The notes beneath the pieces were generated by a model. That model did not search any database. It saw only the letters and a program-made list of their open reading frames with translations, and had not been told where the DNA came from. Both the position numbers and the translations under genes were made by a program. From the NCBI RefSeq assembly GCF_036850765.1, contig NC_089494.1, positions 3,866,177-3,930,176 on the forward strand: a stretch of 64,000 nucleotides of DNA, written 5' to 3'. This document shows positions 47,834-59,138 of this stretch, piece after piece. Every line of letters starts with the position of its first letter. Position 1 is the first letter of the stretch. Origin of the DNA: Saccopteryx bilineata (Eukaryota; Chordata; Mammalia; Chiroptera; Emballonuridae).

Positions 47834-48436
47834 AGTTACTAACGCTTAAAACTCTACACAGACCTCCCACCTCTGCAAGGGGATGAAGACGTTCTCAGCT
47901 GTAACCACGAAAGAACAGTCGCAGACAATGTAACAATAACATTAGATACTATTAGATAGCATCCAGTTACTAACCCTTAAAACTCTACACAGACCTCCCA
48001 CCTCTGCAAGGGGATGAAGACGTTCTCAGCTGTAACCACGAAAGAACAGTCGCAGACAATGTAACAATAACATTAGATACTGTTAGATAGCATCCAGTTA
48101 CTAACGCTTAAAACTCTACACAGACCTCGCACCTCTGCAAGGGGATGAAGACGTTCTCAGCTGTAACCACGAAAGGAAGAGTCGCAGACAATGTAACAGT
48201 AACATTAGATACTATTAGATAACATCTAGTTACTAATCAATCTCTCCAGTAGTTCTAATCACGTCCTGTATATCTCTACACAGACCTCCCACCTCTGCAA
48301 GGGGATGAAGATGTTCTCAGCTGTAACCACGAAAGGACAGTCGTAGACAATGTAACAATAACATTAGATACTATTAGATAGCATCCAGTTACTAATCAAT
48401 GTCCCCAGTAGTTCTAATCACGTCCTGTATATCTCT
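47834..48436. repeat. 131-bp satellite-like array, ~4.5 copies
   Basis: Units start AGTTACTAA at 47834, 47965, 48096, 48228 and about 48385. The first three carry CGCTTAAAACTCTACACAG (or CCCTTAAAAC...); the fourth and the partial fifth have instead a longer segment with CAGTAGTTCTAATCACGTCC. AT-rich, unlike the other arrays. Confidence 0.95.
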
Positions 48437-48890
48437 TTGTCTTTTTTCCATCCCAAATCCAGTCCAGGACCGTGGAGGTCATGGTCATTTCTTTTTCGTC
48501 TCCATTTATTCTTTCCGCCCGGGACAATTCCCTGCAATTTTCCAGCCTCTCACGACACTGGCATCTTGAAACAGTCCGAGCTTGTCTGCCTGACTGTCCT
48601 TCAACGGAATTGGTTTGATGGTTTTCTTTAGGACTTGGTCCGTGCTAGACACTTGTGACAGGAAAGCTCCCTAGGTGACAGCGTGTCCTTCTCAGCATTT
48701 CACATCGGGGACCCGCGACGGCGCCTCGTCCCTGCGCTGGTGGTTAAGTTTAACCGCCGGCCGGAGAGCTGCTCTCCTTGTAAGGGCTCGCTTTCCACTT
48801 TTTAACTAAAAGATGCTCTGCGGGGTTGGGTGCTCTGGAGCTCCAGGGATTCTGTCCCCAACGGTCCTAAAGGTGTCGGCACCCGCTGGT

Positions 48891-48988
48891 GGGCAGTGAT
48901 GCGCTGGGTCCTGTGTGGCGGGGGGCAGATCGCGGTGTTGTGGGCAGTGATGCGCTGGGTCCTGCGTGCGGGGGGCAGACCGCGGTGT
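48891..48988. repeat. 51-bp tandem duplication
   Basis: Two units beginning GGGCAGTGATGCGCTGGGTC, at 48891 and 48942. Confidence 0.9.
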
Positions 48989-49509
48989 GTGCTGTCTAGC
49001 ATCCCTTCTGCACTCATTACCGTTCTTCTAGGAAGAGACTCCCTCCCGCTGTCCTTGGAAGAGTGTGGTGTCAGTGTGGACACGTGGATTCTCTCTTTAG
49101 TCAACTGTATCATAATTCAGTTCCATCATATCTACTCTTACGTTTACATTGACCCAGTTGGGTCCCTGGGAGCCAGACGGCTGGTGTCACCTGTTGACCA
49201 AAGAGCAATGACTGTGACCCCTGGAAAGAAAGCCACGCTTCCTTCCAGGGGGCCGGGAGGAGCCTTCGCGTTTCCTGACAGGGTGAGAACTTCACTGGGA
49301 TAGACGCTGGGTTTCTGTTTGTTTTTACGTGTTTCTTATCCGAATTCCACAGGGGTTTTCTGTCTAGATTCCCTTGATTCTATTGTGTTCATTGTTAACA
49401 TGAAAAGGTCACATTTTTAACAGAACCCTGTCCGCAGACGTGAGGTTGGGGTCTGAGTCCCCCCTCCTGGACTGCTCTCTCCTCCCGGGTCGTGTCTGTC
49501 CTGCTCACC

Positions 49510-49594
49510 ACTGACTGCCCAGCGCTGAGTGCAGTGCCTGGCGCGTGATAGGGTCTCAATAGTAATAATAATAACAACAACAACAACAACAATG
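49510..49594 (+). mobile_element. L2/MIR tail with ATA/ACA microsatellite
   Basis: GCAGTGCCTGGCGCGTGATA and GGTCTCAATA resemble the L2/MIR 3' end; AATAATAATAACAACAACAA follows. Confidence 0.6.
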
Positions 49595-51052
49595 GACTTA
49601 CTTCTCACCTTTTGTTAATTTCTTATCCATTTGGACTTTTTCCAAAGATCTCTCTGTCAGTTTCCGGGCAGCACCCTTAAAATGCAGAAGGTCAGAGTGA
49701 GGGGGGCCAGCCACTTAAGAGTGACCGACCTCCAACCACAATGACCCGGTCTGATAATTATTCAAACTGCCCCAGGGGCCGTCTCCATGCTCTCCTAAGC
49801 GTCTTCCCGTTAACGTCCCAAGCTTGAAAGATGGCAGTGGATCTTCCCAAATCCCCCCATAAAAACAGACAGAGCAGCTGGATCGCAGAAATAAAACCCT
49901 GTGGGCAGCGTTTATACCAAAACTGAATGTCAAGACTTGCCCTCCCGTCTCAAAGTACAAGCCTTGGGGGGCAGGGAACGGAAGAACTCCAGAGTAGCCA
50001 GCAAGCCCTCCCTGGGGAGTCAGCAGGAACGGGCAGGGGTTTGCCCACTTCAATAGCAGGTGAGTGCCGAGGGCGTCTCATAGGAGGGTGCCAGCAGCTA
50101 GAGAGGAGAGTCCGACCCCTACTCACCCCTAAGGTGACCCACCACAGACCCCTTCCAAGACGGCCTGGAGCAGAATTGCAGTGGAACAGGACAAGGACAA
50201 TGGAGATAAAAGAGAGAAATTGGGGAAGAGGCACAGGACCAGGACACCTGAGAAAGCCAGCCAGCCTACCATGAACACAAGCAAAACCGCCGGAGAGGGA
50301 GGTTCTGTGACGTGTGAAAAGCTACCCCAGCCTTTCTTCCAAAAATATAGGAATACCAACAACTCCCATAGATGACAAGCTATGGAAAGTGTTCACGGGA
50401 AAAGCTCTCTCGTTCAAGGTTTCCATAAGAAAGCAAGAACAGGGAACAACCTACATCACAAAAGGACACGCCCATAAAGCAGCCGTAAGTGGAACCTGCT
50501 TTTTCAAACCAAGCTAATGCCCATTAAGAAAATTATAGACGATACCTAGAAGAATATGTAAAATAGAATTGGAAACTCGGAAGTAAGCTGACAAGATTCA
50601 AGGAATATCGGTAACCAAGGGAAATGTTATTTTAGAAATAAACTAACTTATAGCGAATAACGTCAACAAACAATTGTTCCCAGGAACATAAAGTGTGAAA
50701 GACAGGTTTTCAAAAATACAACTGGAAATGTTGAGCAAGGTTAACGGGGTTCCAAAGGAGGTAACAAACTCTAAGGACGGGCAAGGCAGACCCACCATAT
50801 GGAGAGCGAGTCGCCGGGAAAGGAACCAGAACAAGGAGCAGAACAGACACCAGCCACGATGTCAGCTCCCTGGAGCAGAAATGCCAACCACACAGTGAAG
50901 GCCCTCACCGTGCGCCTGAGAATGGACTCCTACTACCAACACCAGGACAGTCTCATAAACGTACCGGATTGAAAGGAAACAGGGGGGGGGACCACGTGGC
51001 TTATGATGGAAAGAAAATTAGAATATCATCACACCTTTCAACAGCAAAATAA

Positions 51053-51295
51053 TTTTTTTGTGTGTGAGAGAGTGAAACAGGGACAGAGAGGAAGGGAGAG
51101 AGATGAGAAACATCAATTCTTCGTTGAGGCACCTTAGTTGTTCATTCATTGCTTTCTCATATGTGTCCTGACCGGGGCGTTGAGGGAGGATGCCCCATCC
51201 GAGCCAGTGACCCCTTGCTCAAGCCAGCGACCTTGGGCTCTAGCCAGCCACCATGGGGTCACGTTTATGATCCCACTCCACAGCGACATTTCTGT
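51053..51295 (-). mobile_element. 5'-truncated bat tRNA-type SINE, reverse
   Basis: Contains the reverse of the CTGACCAGG-family body (TTGTTCATTCATTGCTTTCT, CATATGTGTCCTGACCGGGG) but stops before the tRNA-like head. No target duplication recognised. Confidence 0.82.
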
Positions 51296-51891
51296 TACCG
51301 CAGGTGGTACACACAGTGCTGGCTCTGTTAGGGTCTAAAAAACATCACGTGGGATGAACCCAGTGAGAAGTGACGGCGTTGTCTCTGATCCCTCGTGCCC
51401 TCGGGGACTAACGTTCTCCCTGAGCGGAAGAAAGAGTCACCCGTGTGACATAAGAGGAGTTAAGTAGAAACCTAAAATCCTGAATTTGAACTGGACGTGT
51501 CAGTGTTGACCCATGAGGCATTGTAGCCTGCCCCCCTGTAAGCTCACGCACCCACACGCTCACACGCCTGGGTGAGATGGTTCCTGCGTCCCCGCCCTGG
51601 CAGGCTGCAGCATCACGGTCCTCAGTTCCTCCCAGGGACGCTGTGACCTGTCCTGGGCTGGACGCACCTGCACCTGCTCCGTCCTCCCACCTGCAGTGCT
51701 CTCTCTCTCTCTCTCTCCCTCAGAGAGCAGAGAACAGCCCTCCCCGGAGTGGGACTGGTTCTCTCATGGATTAGATGACACCCTGTGTTCTCAGAAGAAG
51801 CCTCACCCGGCCTGGTTGTGCTGACCATAGAGTCTTCTCCTGGCATGAATGTTCCCTCGTCCTTCTTTAATCTGAGTTCTGCCATCGGGGA

Positions 51892-52745
51892 GAGCGGGGC
51901 CGTGTGGAGGCTGTCCCACGTCCACAGTGGGGGCAGAGCGGGGCCGTGTGGAGACTATCCCTCGTCCACAGTGGGGACAGAGCGGGGCCGTGTGGAGGCT
52001 ATCCCACGTCCACAGTGGGGGCAGAGCGGGGCCGTGTGGAGGCTATCCCACGTCCACAGTGGGGGCAGAGCGGGGCCGTGTGGAGGCTATCCCACGTCCA
52101 CAGTGGGGGCAGAGCGGGGCCGTGTGGAGACTGTCCCACGTCCACAGTGGGGGCAGAGCGGGGCCGTGTGGAGACTATCCCATGTCCCATGTCCACAGTG
52201 GGGGCAGAGCGGGGCCATGTGGAGACTATCCCATGTCCCACGTCCACAGTGGGGGCAGAGCGGGGCCGTGTGGAGACTATCCCATGTCCCATGTCCACAG
52301 TGGGGGCAGAGCGGGGCCGTGTGGAGGCTGTCCCACGTCCACAGTGGGGGCAGAGCGGGGCCGTGTGGAGACTATCCCATGTCCCATGTCCACAGTGGGG
52401 ACAGAGCGGGGCCGTGTGGAGGCTATCCCACGTCCACAGTGGGGACAGAGCGGGGCCGTGTGGAGGCTGTCCCACGTCCACAGTGGGGACAGAGCGGGGC
52501 TGTGTGGAGACTGTCGCACGTCCACAGTGGGGACAGAGCGGGGCCGTGTGGAGACTATCCCACGTCCACAGTGGGGGCAGAGCAGAGCCCTGTGGAGGCT
52601 ATCCCACGTCCACAGTGGGGGCCCTGTGGAGGCTATCCCACGTCCACAGTGGGGGCCCTGTGGAGGCTATCCCACATCCACAGTGGGGGCCCTGTGGAGG
52701 CTGTCCCACGTCCACAGTGGGGGCCCTGTGGAGGCTATCCCATGG
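51892..52745. repeat. 44-bp minisatellite with 53- and 35-bp variants, ~20 copies
   Basis: Unit AGAGCGGGGCCGTGTGGAGG followed by CTATCCCACGTCCACAGTGG and GGGC. Several central units carry a 9-bp internal duplication (CATGTCCCATGTC); the last four lack the AGAGCGG part (35-bp units). The array is polarised: 44-bp, then mixed, then 35-bp units. Confidence 0.96.
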
Positions 52746-53065
52746 TCCCGCTCTTGGCACCCCCCCTGGATTTTGTGCAGCCGGCCGGAGCGAGCGTTGC
52801 CCTCGAGGTGGTCATCTGACTATGGATTGCTGGCCCCCTGCCCATTCCAATTCAGGACAGACCCCCACCCCCGAGCCTGCAGGCCCCCTTCTCCAGCCTG
52901 GTGGCCTAGACTTCCCACATTAGGGGAGCTCTTCCCAGCCACCTCCCACCTGCTTCTGGGAGCTGCCCTGTTCTTAGCATGGCTCCCCACCCCCACGCCA
53001 CCAGGGCACAAGCCGATGGCCACTGCCAGGACCTGAGGACCGGCTTTCTCCGGGGTGGGGAAGAG

Positions 53066-53425
53066 TCTCCTCCCTTCCTCCCTCCCTTCCTCCCTCCCTT
53101 CCTCCCTCCCTCCCTCCCTCCCTCCCTCCCTTCCTCCCTCCCTCCCTCCCTCCCTCCCTTCCTCCCTCCCTCCCTCCCTCCCTCCCTCCCTTCCTCCCTT
53201 CCTCCCTCCCTCCCTCCCTCCCTCCCTTCCTCCCTCCCTCCCTCCCTCCCTCCCTCCCTCCCTTCCTCCCTTCCTCCCTCCCTCCCTTCCTCCCTCCCTC
53301 CCTCCCTTCCTCCCTTCCTCCCTCCCTTCCTCCCTTCCTCCCTCCCTCCCTCCCTCCCTCCCTTCCTCCCTTCCTCCCTCCCTCCCTTCCTCCCTCCCTT
53401 CCTCCCTCCCTCCCTTCCTCCCTCC
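53066..53425. repeat. (TCCC/TTCC)n polypyrimidine tract, ~360 bp
   Basis: Continuous pyrimidine + strand (purine - strand) of CCTC and CTTC steps with no purine for over 300 bases. Such mirror-repeat tracts can form triplex (H-DNA). It makes long spurious open frames on both strands. Confidence 0.97.
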
Positions 53426-54879
53426 ATCTGAAGGATGCTTGTCCTTTGCATAACATTTCTTTGCCTCGGTTTCCACAATTATGAGGATAAGAACAGCGCC
53501 TGCCACATTAAGCTGCTGTAGTTAATGAGTTAACTACAGTTAACTGAATAGTTAATGAGTTGAGTCAAGACACCGGAAGCCATGTTGGTCCCAGAGCCGG
53601 CTGTTGTCCCTGTTGTTGCTCGTAGTGTTCCCACCTAGTCTCGGGTGGGCTCAGGGCTCGCCGATAAAGGGGCTGTGGCTTCCCGGTGCCCTCGTCCATG
53701 GAACGGAAGCACAAAGCAGCAGGAGGGCCAGCCACTGCTGGAGGGGCAAGTACGGAGAGAAACACCGTGTTCCCCTCAGTCATCCCGCCCGCCCACGGCT
53801 CGGCGCCTGTGCAGCTGGCGGGAGCAGGGACCCGGGCCGGGGGTCCATGGCCGTGTCTCTCACAGGCCCTTGGGGTTCAGAGCCCGCCCCGCACATGAGG
53901 AGACCCAACAGGTCCCCGAAGACCCCCTCTCAGAAGCGTGACTTACGCATTGGAAGCTTCAGAACACGGGCCCGCCCCCACGCGTGCGTGGTCTCGGCAG
54001 AGCTGTGGAGACCACGTGACCAACAGCCCTCTGTCTCCTGGTGACCTCATTCTGGAAGCTGGGCAGAACTGTGTTCATCAGAGCGTTCACCAACTGGTCG
54101 GTGCAGCCGGATTCTCCCCCCACCCCAGCTCCTGGCCGGTGGAAGACGGTGCTGTGTGCCGTCCTTGTCGTTCGTGGGGGGGAGGCGGGGGCGTCCTTGT
54201 GCTGGGGGGGGAGGGGGCAAAGACCAACAGGCGTCACCTGTCTTCTTGGGGACTCCTGCGTTCTCTCTCGCCTTGGCTTTGGGTAACTGATGTAAGAAGC
54301 TAGTATTTTTTTTTCTATAAATTGCTACAGTCTGTATCCTTGTGTTAACGCTGTGTGGGGTACACTGGAATACCAGAGGCTGATTCCACCTGTCTTCCTC
54401 GTATATTTTTTTATTCCTCATCATTTTTAAGCTGTGCTCTGCGCGGCTGCTCTCTCCAGTCACCTGGCCTGGGCTTTCTCGGTCCGCGGCGGCTGCAGCA
54501 GAACGGGCACCGCAGACCGAGGGGCTCACACCCGCAGGCTCGCTGCCGCGTGGTTCCGGAGGCCGACGTCCAAGGTCAGGGTGGCAGCAGGCGCGGGGCA
54601 GGGCGGGCTCCACGTGGGGCAGGGCGGGCTCTTTGCTGCTGGCCCCTCCTCTCTCCACCGCCTGGACCATCGGTCCCCTCAGCCTGGCTGCCCGGCTGGC
54701 CTTGGGCTCCCGCGGCCTGACCCGCCCTCATCACTCCTCCCTCCTCTGTCCCTGGGGGTGTGCCGCCCCCCCTCGGCTTCCACTGCGTCACCTGCTCTCT
54801 CTGTCCCTCCTCACGGGCCGCCTCCCTGGGTGTGTGTCAGTGTGCAAGTCCCCCCTTTGTGGAAGGGCGCCTGTCAGAT

Positions 54880-54990
54880 TGAAGTAGAACCCGCCGTCCT
54901 GACCTCATCTTAACTAATTACAAATGCAGCCAGCCCATTTCTAAATAAGGTGACATTCTGGTACTGGGGGGGATTCAGACTTCAACTTGG
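54880..54990 (+). mobile_element. Ancient interspersed repeat (unnamed)
   Basis: CTGACCTCATCTTAACTAAT, then TTTCTAAATAAGGTGACATT and GATTCAGACTTCAACTTGGA: a common old mammalian repeat phrase. A related piece lies at about 7740-7800 (CATCTCCAAATAAGGTCGCA). I cannot name the family with confidence. Confidence 0.55.
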
Positions 54991-55899
54991 AAGGTTAAGG
55001 GGACGCCGCCCACCCTCGTCTTCTCCTTCCCCGAGTTGTGCGAGGCCCCCTTCCTGTCCTCATGCCCTCTGCCCCCGGGACCTCGTTCTTGTGGAGGCCT
55101 GGCCCAGAGTCCCCGCGTCCCGACGGAGTGAGTGGCTTCTGTGCAGACGTAGTGGGGCGCTGCCGCGATGAGTCTCGTCACTGGGCCGAGGGCCCCGGCT
55201 GGTTGCATCCTCAGCCCCAGCAGAACCCCCAGCCTCTAATTCAACCCAGGGCCCTCGGTCTACATACCATCTGCTGGGCGCCAGAAGTCACGCTGCCTCG
55301 GATATTAACACGGACTTACTGACTCGGGGAACGGTGGTCACTTTCCCGTCCCCCCTGAGGTCCTGTTGCCAGCAGTGAGCGCCGGGTTTAAGGCCGGCTA
55401 GAGGACCGCTCCCCACGCCAGTGAAGGCGGGGTGAACCACTGTCCTAGTTAGCACGTGCTCACTAAACAGCGCCGATCGGAAGTCGCGACAGAAGCCTTC
55501 GCCGTGGCTCACCCTCCCGCCGATACCATTGTCCCCGCCAGGACGGGGGTTTTCTCCCGTGGAGGCTTGGAAGGGCTGCCTTCCACGGCCACACAGCGGG
55601 TGTCATCCGGTTTCTAACTCCAGTTTTCTTAGCGTTTGGAAATGCTTGGAAGCTTTTGATATTTTCCATAGTTCATCCACTCACACCAGTGTACTTTTTC
55701 AGTATGTTTATGTCATTGTCATATGTACATAACATCAAAAGCTCAGCAAGATCTGTGCATGTTATACAAAGAGCCAGAAAAAAAAAAAGTGATCATCGAA
55801 CATTTTTTTTCTTCAGACTAAGGTACAAATCAAGAGAGAATCTCAGGAGCGTGAGCAGGTCCATTCTGGTGACGAATGGGGACAGCCAAACTCATTTTC

Positions 55900-56060
55900 C
55901 TGGTGACCTTATCTAGACTCGTTGGAAAATAACATTTCAGATTTATGACGAGTGACAATTAAGCCCTTTGACGCCTCCTAATTAAATCTGTAAAGATTTA
56001 TTTCCGAATTATTCCTTCGGTGATCCTTTAAAAATGTAAATGAAGATTACCCTCCAAGAG
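55900..56060. promoter_or_regulatory. AT-rich candidate conserved noncoding element
   Basis: Unique AT-rich block with GACAATTAAGC, CTCCTAATTAAATC and AAAATGTAAATGAAG, ~400 bp before exon h. Homeobox-type cores, no repeat signature. Conservation untested. Confidence 0.33.
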
Positions 56061-56466
56061 GAGACGGTTCTGTCTGTCCTCCGCGAGAATCGCGTCCTGC
56101 CGTGCCGACGGCTGTCGCTTCGATTGGGGTTCCCGCTGCCCCCACACAGACTTCTCGAGGCAACCCGAAATGTTTTATTTTTAACGCCTGCGCCCACGGC
56201 CGCCAGGATCTCTCGGGATGTGAGCTGACCCTGCCACCCTGCGGTCCTCACTGTGCGGCCGCCTTGCAGAACTCGGTTCTTCTTCGAGCCCAGTAATCAA
56301 AGGTTATTATTATTATTATTTTTAATGTGAAAACTGGCCCTCCGTCACACAAACACGCCTTGCTCAGAGTTGTTACATTTGCCCTCTGTGTGAACTTGGC
56401 AGGTGCCAGCGTCCTGCAGCCCAGACCACCGGTCTCCATTCACCTGTCCTGTTTCTTTCCCCCTAG

Positions 56467-56574
56467 GTGAGTACAGCTACCTGGGGACCACTCTCCGCCA
56501 GGTGTCCATAGAACCCATGCCTTCCGTCCTGGATGTCAGACAGCTCATCGCCCTGTACGGGATCCTGCCCCTCG
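56467..56574 (+). CDS. IQCA1: IQCA1 internal exon h (108 bp)
   Basis: Acceptor TTTCTTTCCCCCCTAG (TAG rather than CAG), donor TCG|GTAAGA. Two bases complete Gly, then 35 codons and one base. The peptide begins [20 protein letters not shown] and continues with [16 protein letters not shown]. It is phase 1 on both sides, so skipping would not shift the frame but would remove the whole conserved segment just before the AAA domain. In IQCA1 this segment leads directly into the P-loop exon. Confidence 0.91.
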
Positions 56575-56685
56575 GTAAGACCCCCACACCTGCCTTGTGC
56601 TGCCTTTCCCAGCAGCCGGGCTGCCCCGCATGCTGGCTTTGACCACGGCTTCCCGGTGGTCAGCAGCACGCACTGTGGCCTAACT

Positions 56686-56895
56686 CAGTGTTTCTCAAAC
56701 ACCGGTCCGCGGACCTGTCTGCCAGAAATTTCCTGCCGGTCCACGAAAGGGCTACCCACCTGATGTATAAAGATGGCCAACTCAGTGATTTCAACTGAAT
56801 TCGCTTAAGCTTGGGGTGATTTCTGCCTTAGCGGTCCCTGAAATAACTCTCCTGTTTCCACCAGTTCCCAAGAGTAAAAAGATTGAAAACCACCG
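56686..56895. mobile_element. hAT-type MITE, ~210 bp
   Basis: Ends CAGTGTTTCTCAAACACCGG and GATTGAAAACCACCG are imperfect inverted repeats. The flanking 8-mers GCCTAACT and GCTTACCT agree at 6 of 8 positions, consistent with a decayed hAT duplication. Confidence 0.72.
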
Positions 56896-57102
56896 GCTTA
56901 CCTCTTCCTCCCCCCCCCTGCCCTACCCAGGTTTGGAGGGAAAGGAGGTCCATGGTGATGGTGCAGCCCAGAGCACCCCGAAAGATGCCGCCCAGGAGCC
57001 CGTCTGAGGGCTTGCCTCCCCTCTGGATGGAAGGTTCCATGGGCGGTCATCTGGGGGGACCGTAGTCACACAGGCACCTGCAGAAAATGCATCAAGTCAG
57101 AC

Positions 57103-57154
57103 AGAGGGCCGAGACCGCGGCTTCCCCCAGAGGGCCGAGACCGCGGCTTCCCCC
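57103..57154. repeat. 26-bp tandem doublet
   Basis: AGAGGGCCGAGACCGCGGCT plus TCCCCC twice, without change. Confidence 0.93.
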
Positions 57155-57720
57155 ACAGCCTCCTGTTGCTGCAGAGTCGGTGAGCGTGTGCTCCGTGACT
57201 CGCAGGGACCGACGCCCTCCTGGGCCTCACTGACGCCCCCCTCCCCCGCACTGCAGGCTGAGACTCGGCCACCCCTGCTCAGACCCGCGGACCCCGTTCT
57301 ACGGTGTGCCGGAAAGACGGGGCTCTCGGTGACAGACATCACTGCTGCAGCGGCTCACTTGTTATTTCTATTCGTATTTTCATGACTTTCACAGGCGTGT
57401 GGCCCGAGTCAGCCACGGTGGGGGCAGAAGCCCAGCCCGGCTGTGCTCCGACCAGCATTCTGAAATAGCACTCGCGTTCTGTGTGCTGAGTTTGCTTTCA
57501 AACGGGACGGGAAGAGCTCAGGCACCGGAACACCGTTCGCTTTGACTCGAAGAAGAACTCAAGCCTGTTGGCAAGAGATCGCCTCCGAACTCGGTGTTGG
57601 TAGCAGTCAGTGGAATTTGGGGCTGACGTAGATAAAGAATGTTCAGCACAGTAAACACATAGTATCTGTGGGTCCGTGTAGAGAAATAAATGGATTAGCT
57701 CTCAGACTAATCCATTGTGG

Positions 57721-57762
57721 CCCGGGAGCTGGAGCCCACAGACGTTTGTCCTCGCGGGCCAT
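57721..57762 (+). repeat. 42-bp direct repeat, left copy
   Basis: CCCGGGAGCTGGAGCCCACA continuing to GCGGGCCAT; the same 42 bp with one change is at 58307-58348, on the other side of the 56-bp array. Confidence 0.94.
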
Positions 57763-57770
57763 TGCAGGAA

Positions 57771-58163
57771 CACGGAAGACGGAGAGACGAGAGCAGCGGG
57801 CGTGTGGCGACGTGTTTGCACGCGGGGACACGGAAGACGGGGAGACGAGAGCAGCGGGCGTGTGGCGTGTTTGCATGCGGGGACACGGAAGGCAGGGGAG
57901 ACAAGAGCAGCTGGCCTGTGGCGTGTTTGCACGTGGGGACACGGAAGGCAGGGGAGAAGAGAGCAGTGGGCATGTGGCGTGTTTGCACGCGGGGACACGG
58001 AAGGCAGGGGAGACGAGAGCAGTGGGCGTGTGGCGTGTTTGCACGCGGGGACACGGAAGGCAGGGGAGACGAGAGCAGCGAGTGTGTGGCGTGTTTGCAC
58101 GCGGGGACACGGAAGGCAGGGGAGACGAGAGCAGCGAGTGTGTGGCGTGTTTGCATGCAGGGC
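57771..58163. repeat. ~56-bp minisatellite, 7 copies
   Basis: Units start CACGGAAG at 57771, 57829, 57884, 57940, 57996, 58052 and 58108. The first two carry GACGGGGAGACG-type starts, the rest GGCAGGGGAGACG. Confidence 0.96.
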
Positions 58164-58306
58164 TCCTGGATGCAGGTGGTGGATGTCGTTCGGAGCTGTC
58201 TTGTGAGCGTCAGGAGCGGGATGCTCAGTGCAGGTCGTGTCCTGCCAGGAACGTCCCTTCCTCGGTCAGGAACCTGGAGTCCCTTCAGGCCGCTGACCCA
58301 CCCAGG

Positions 58307-58348
58307 CCCGGGAGCTGGAGCCCACAGACGTTTGTCCTTGCGGGCCAT
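58307..58348 (+). repeat. 42-bp direct repeat, right copy
   Basis: Matches 57721-57762 at 41 of 42 positions (C to T at the 32nd base). Confidence 0.94.
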
Positions 58349-59138
58349 GTGTGCGCCGTGCACAGCACAGCCAGACGGGGAGACGTGTTCGCGCCCGCCT
58401 TCCAACGCTTCGTTTACATTTCAGCCTCTCAAGTAGTGTCTAGCGGTCACCAAGAGGAATGTGCTTGTTGGCCCCTACTGTTCAGGTCGCCACGGCCAGG
58501 ACGAACCAACTCGGCCAGCCGGCAGAGGGTACCGAGGACACAGGTCAAGGACCTCACCACGCCGGGCCCCAGCACAAGTTCTGCTGGCCTCATCTGGGCT
58601 CCTGGGACCAGCTCTGGGCTTTCAGAACCCCCCTCTGACCCTTAGGAATCTGCTCAGTGTCCCCCTCCCTCCCGGAAGTGTTACTGCCCCCCACCCCTGC
58701 TCAGAGGTTGGCAGGAAGTGTCCTGTCCCCAGCAAAGCCCGCCCAGGGGGACGCTGGACCTGCCCGTCCAGAGGAGCGAACTCTCTGGAGCCCGCGCTGG
58801 AGCGCCACTGAGCTGCCTGAGGACACAGAACACCGGCCCCTCGTGACTCTGAGCCTCTGAAAGTGGAAAGGCCCTGAATCTTAACTCCGTCTCTCAGCAA
58901 TTCTCCGCATTTATTTTTAAAACCCGTCACTGGAAGTTGAGAGGGGCAGGAGTGGCCAGGGACTCTGCCCCGTCGGTGGCTGGCCCTCTCCCGGGCTGAT
59001 CAGCTCGCCATGCAGGGGCCAGCGAGGCCCCGGGTGCGGAGACCCCCCCAGAACCCCCTCCTCCCCTGTCTCGGCAACCTGGTGACCACCCCCTTCCTTC
59101 TGGAAGGCCCCGCCCCCTGGACAGAATGTGCACCTTCT

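Larger units (their letters stand above)
47398..56466 (+). other. IQCA1 intron g-h (9.1 kb)
   Basis: Contains a 131-bp satellite (47834-48436), a 51-bp duplication (48891-48988), an L2/MIR tail and ATA/ACA microsatellite (49510-49594), a 5'-truncated antisense SINE (51053-51295), a 44-bp array (51892-52745) and a TCCC/TTCC tract (53066-53425). 49600-51000 is AT-richer and may be an old LINE piece but is not classifiable by eye. 53500-54870 and 55000-55890 are unclassified. 55900-56060 is an AT-rich block with homeobox-like TAAT motifs. Confidence 0.66.

Noticed and set aside
51785..53036. Three overlapping + strand frames of 339-369 codons
   Set aside because: The 44-bp unit shifts frame each copy, so all frames carry the same peptide cycle. 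This is a tandem-repeat artefact.
52820..53506. Arg/Gly/Glu-rich frames on the - strand and Pro/Leu/Ser-rich frames on the + strand
   Set aside because: Direct translation of the TCCC/TTCC tract.
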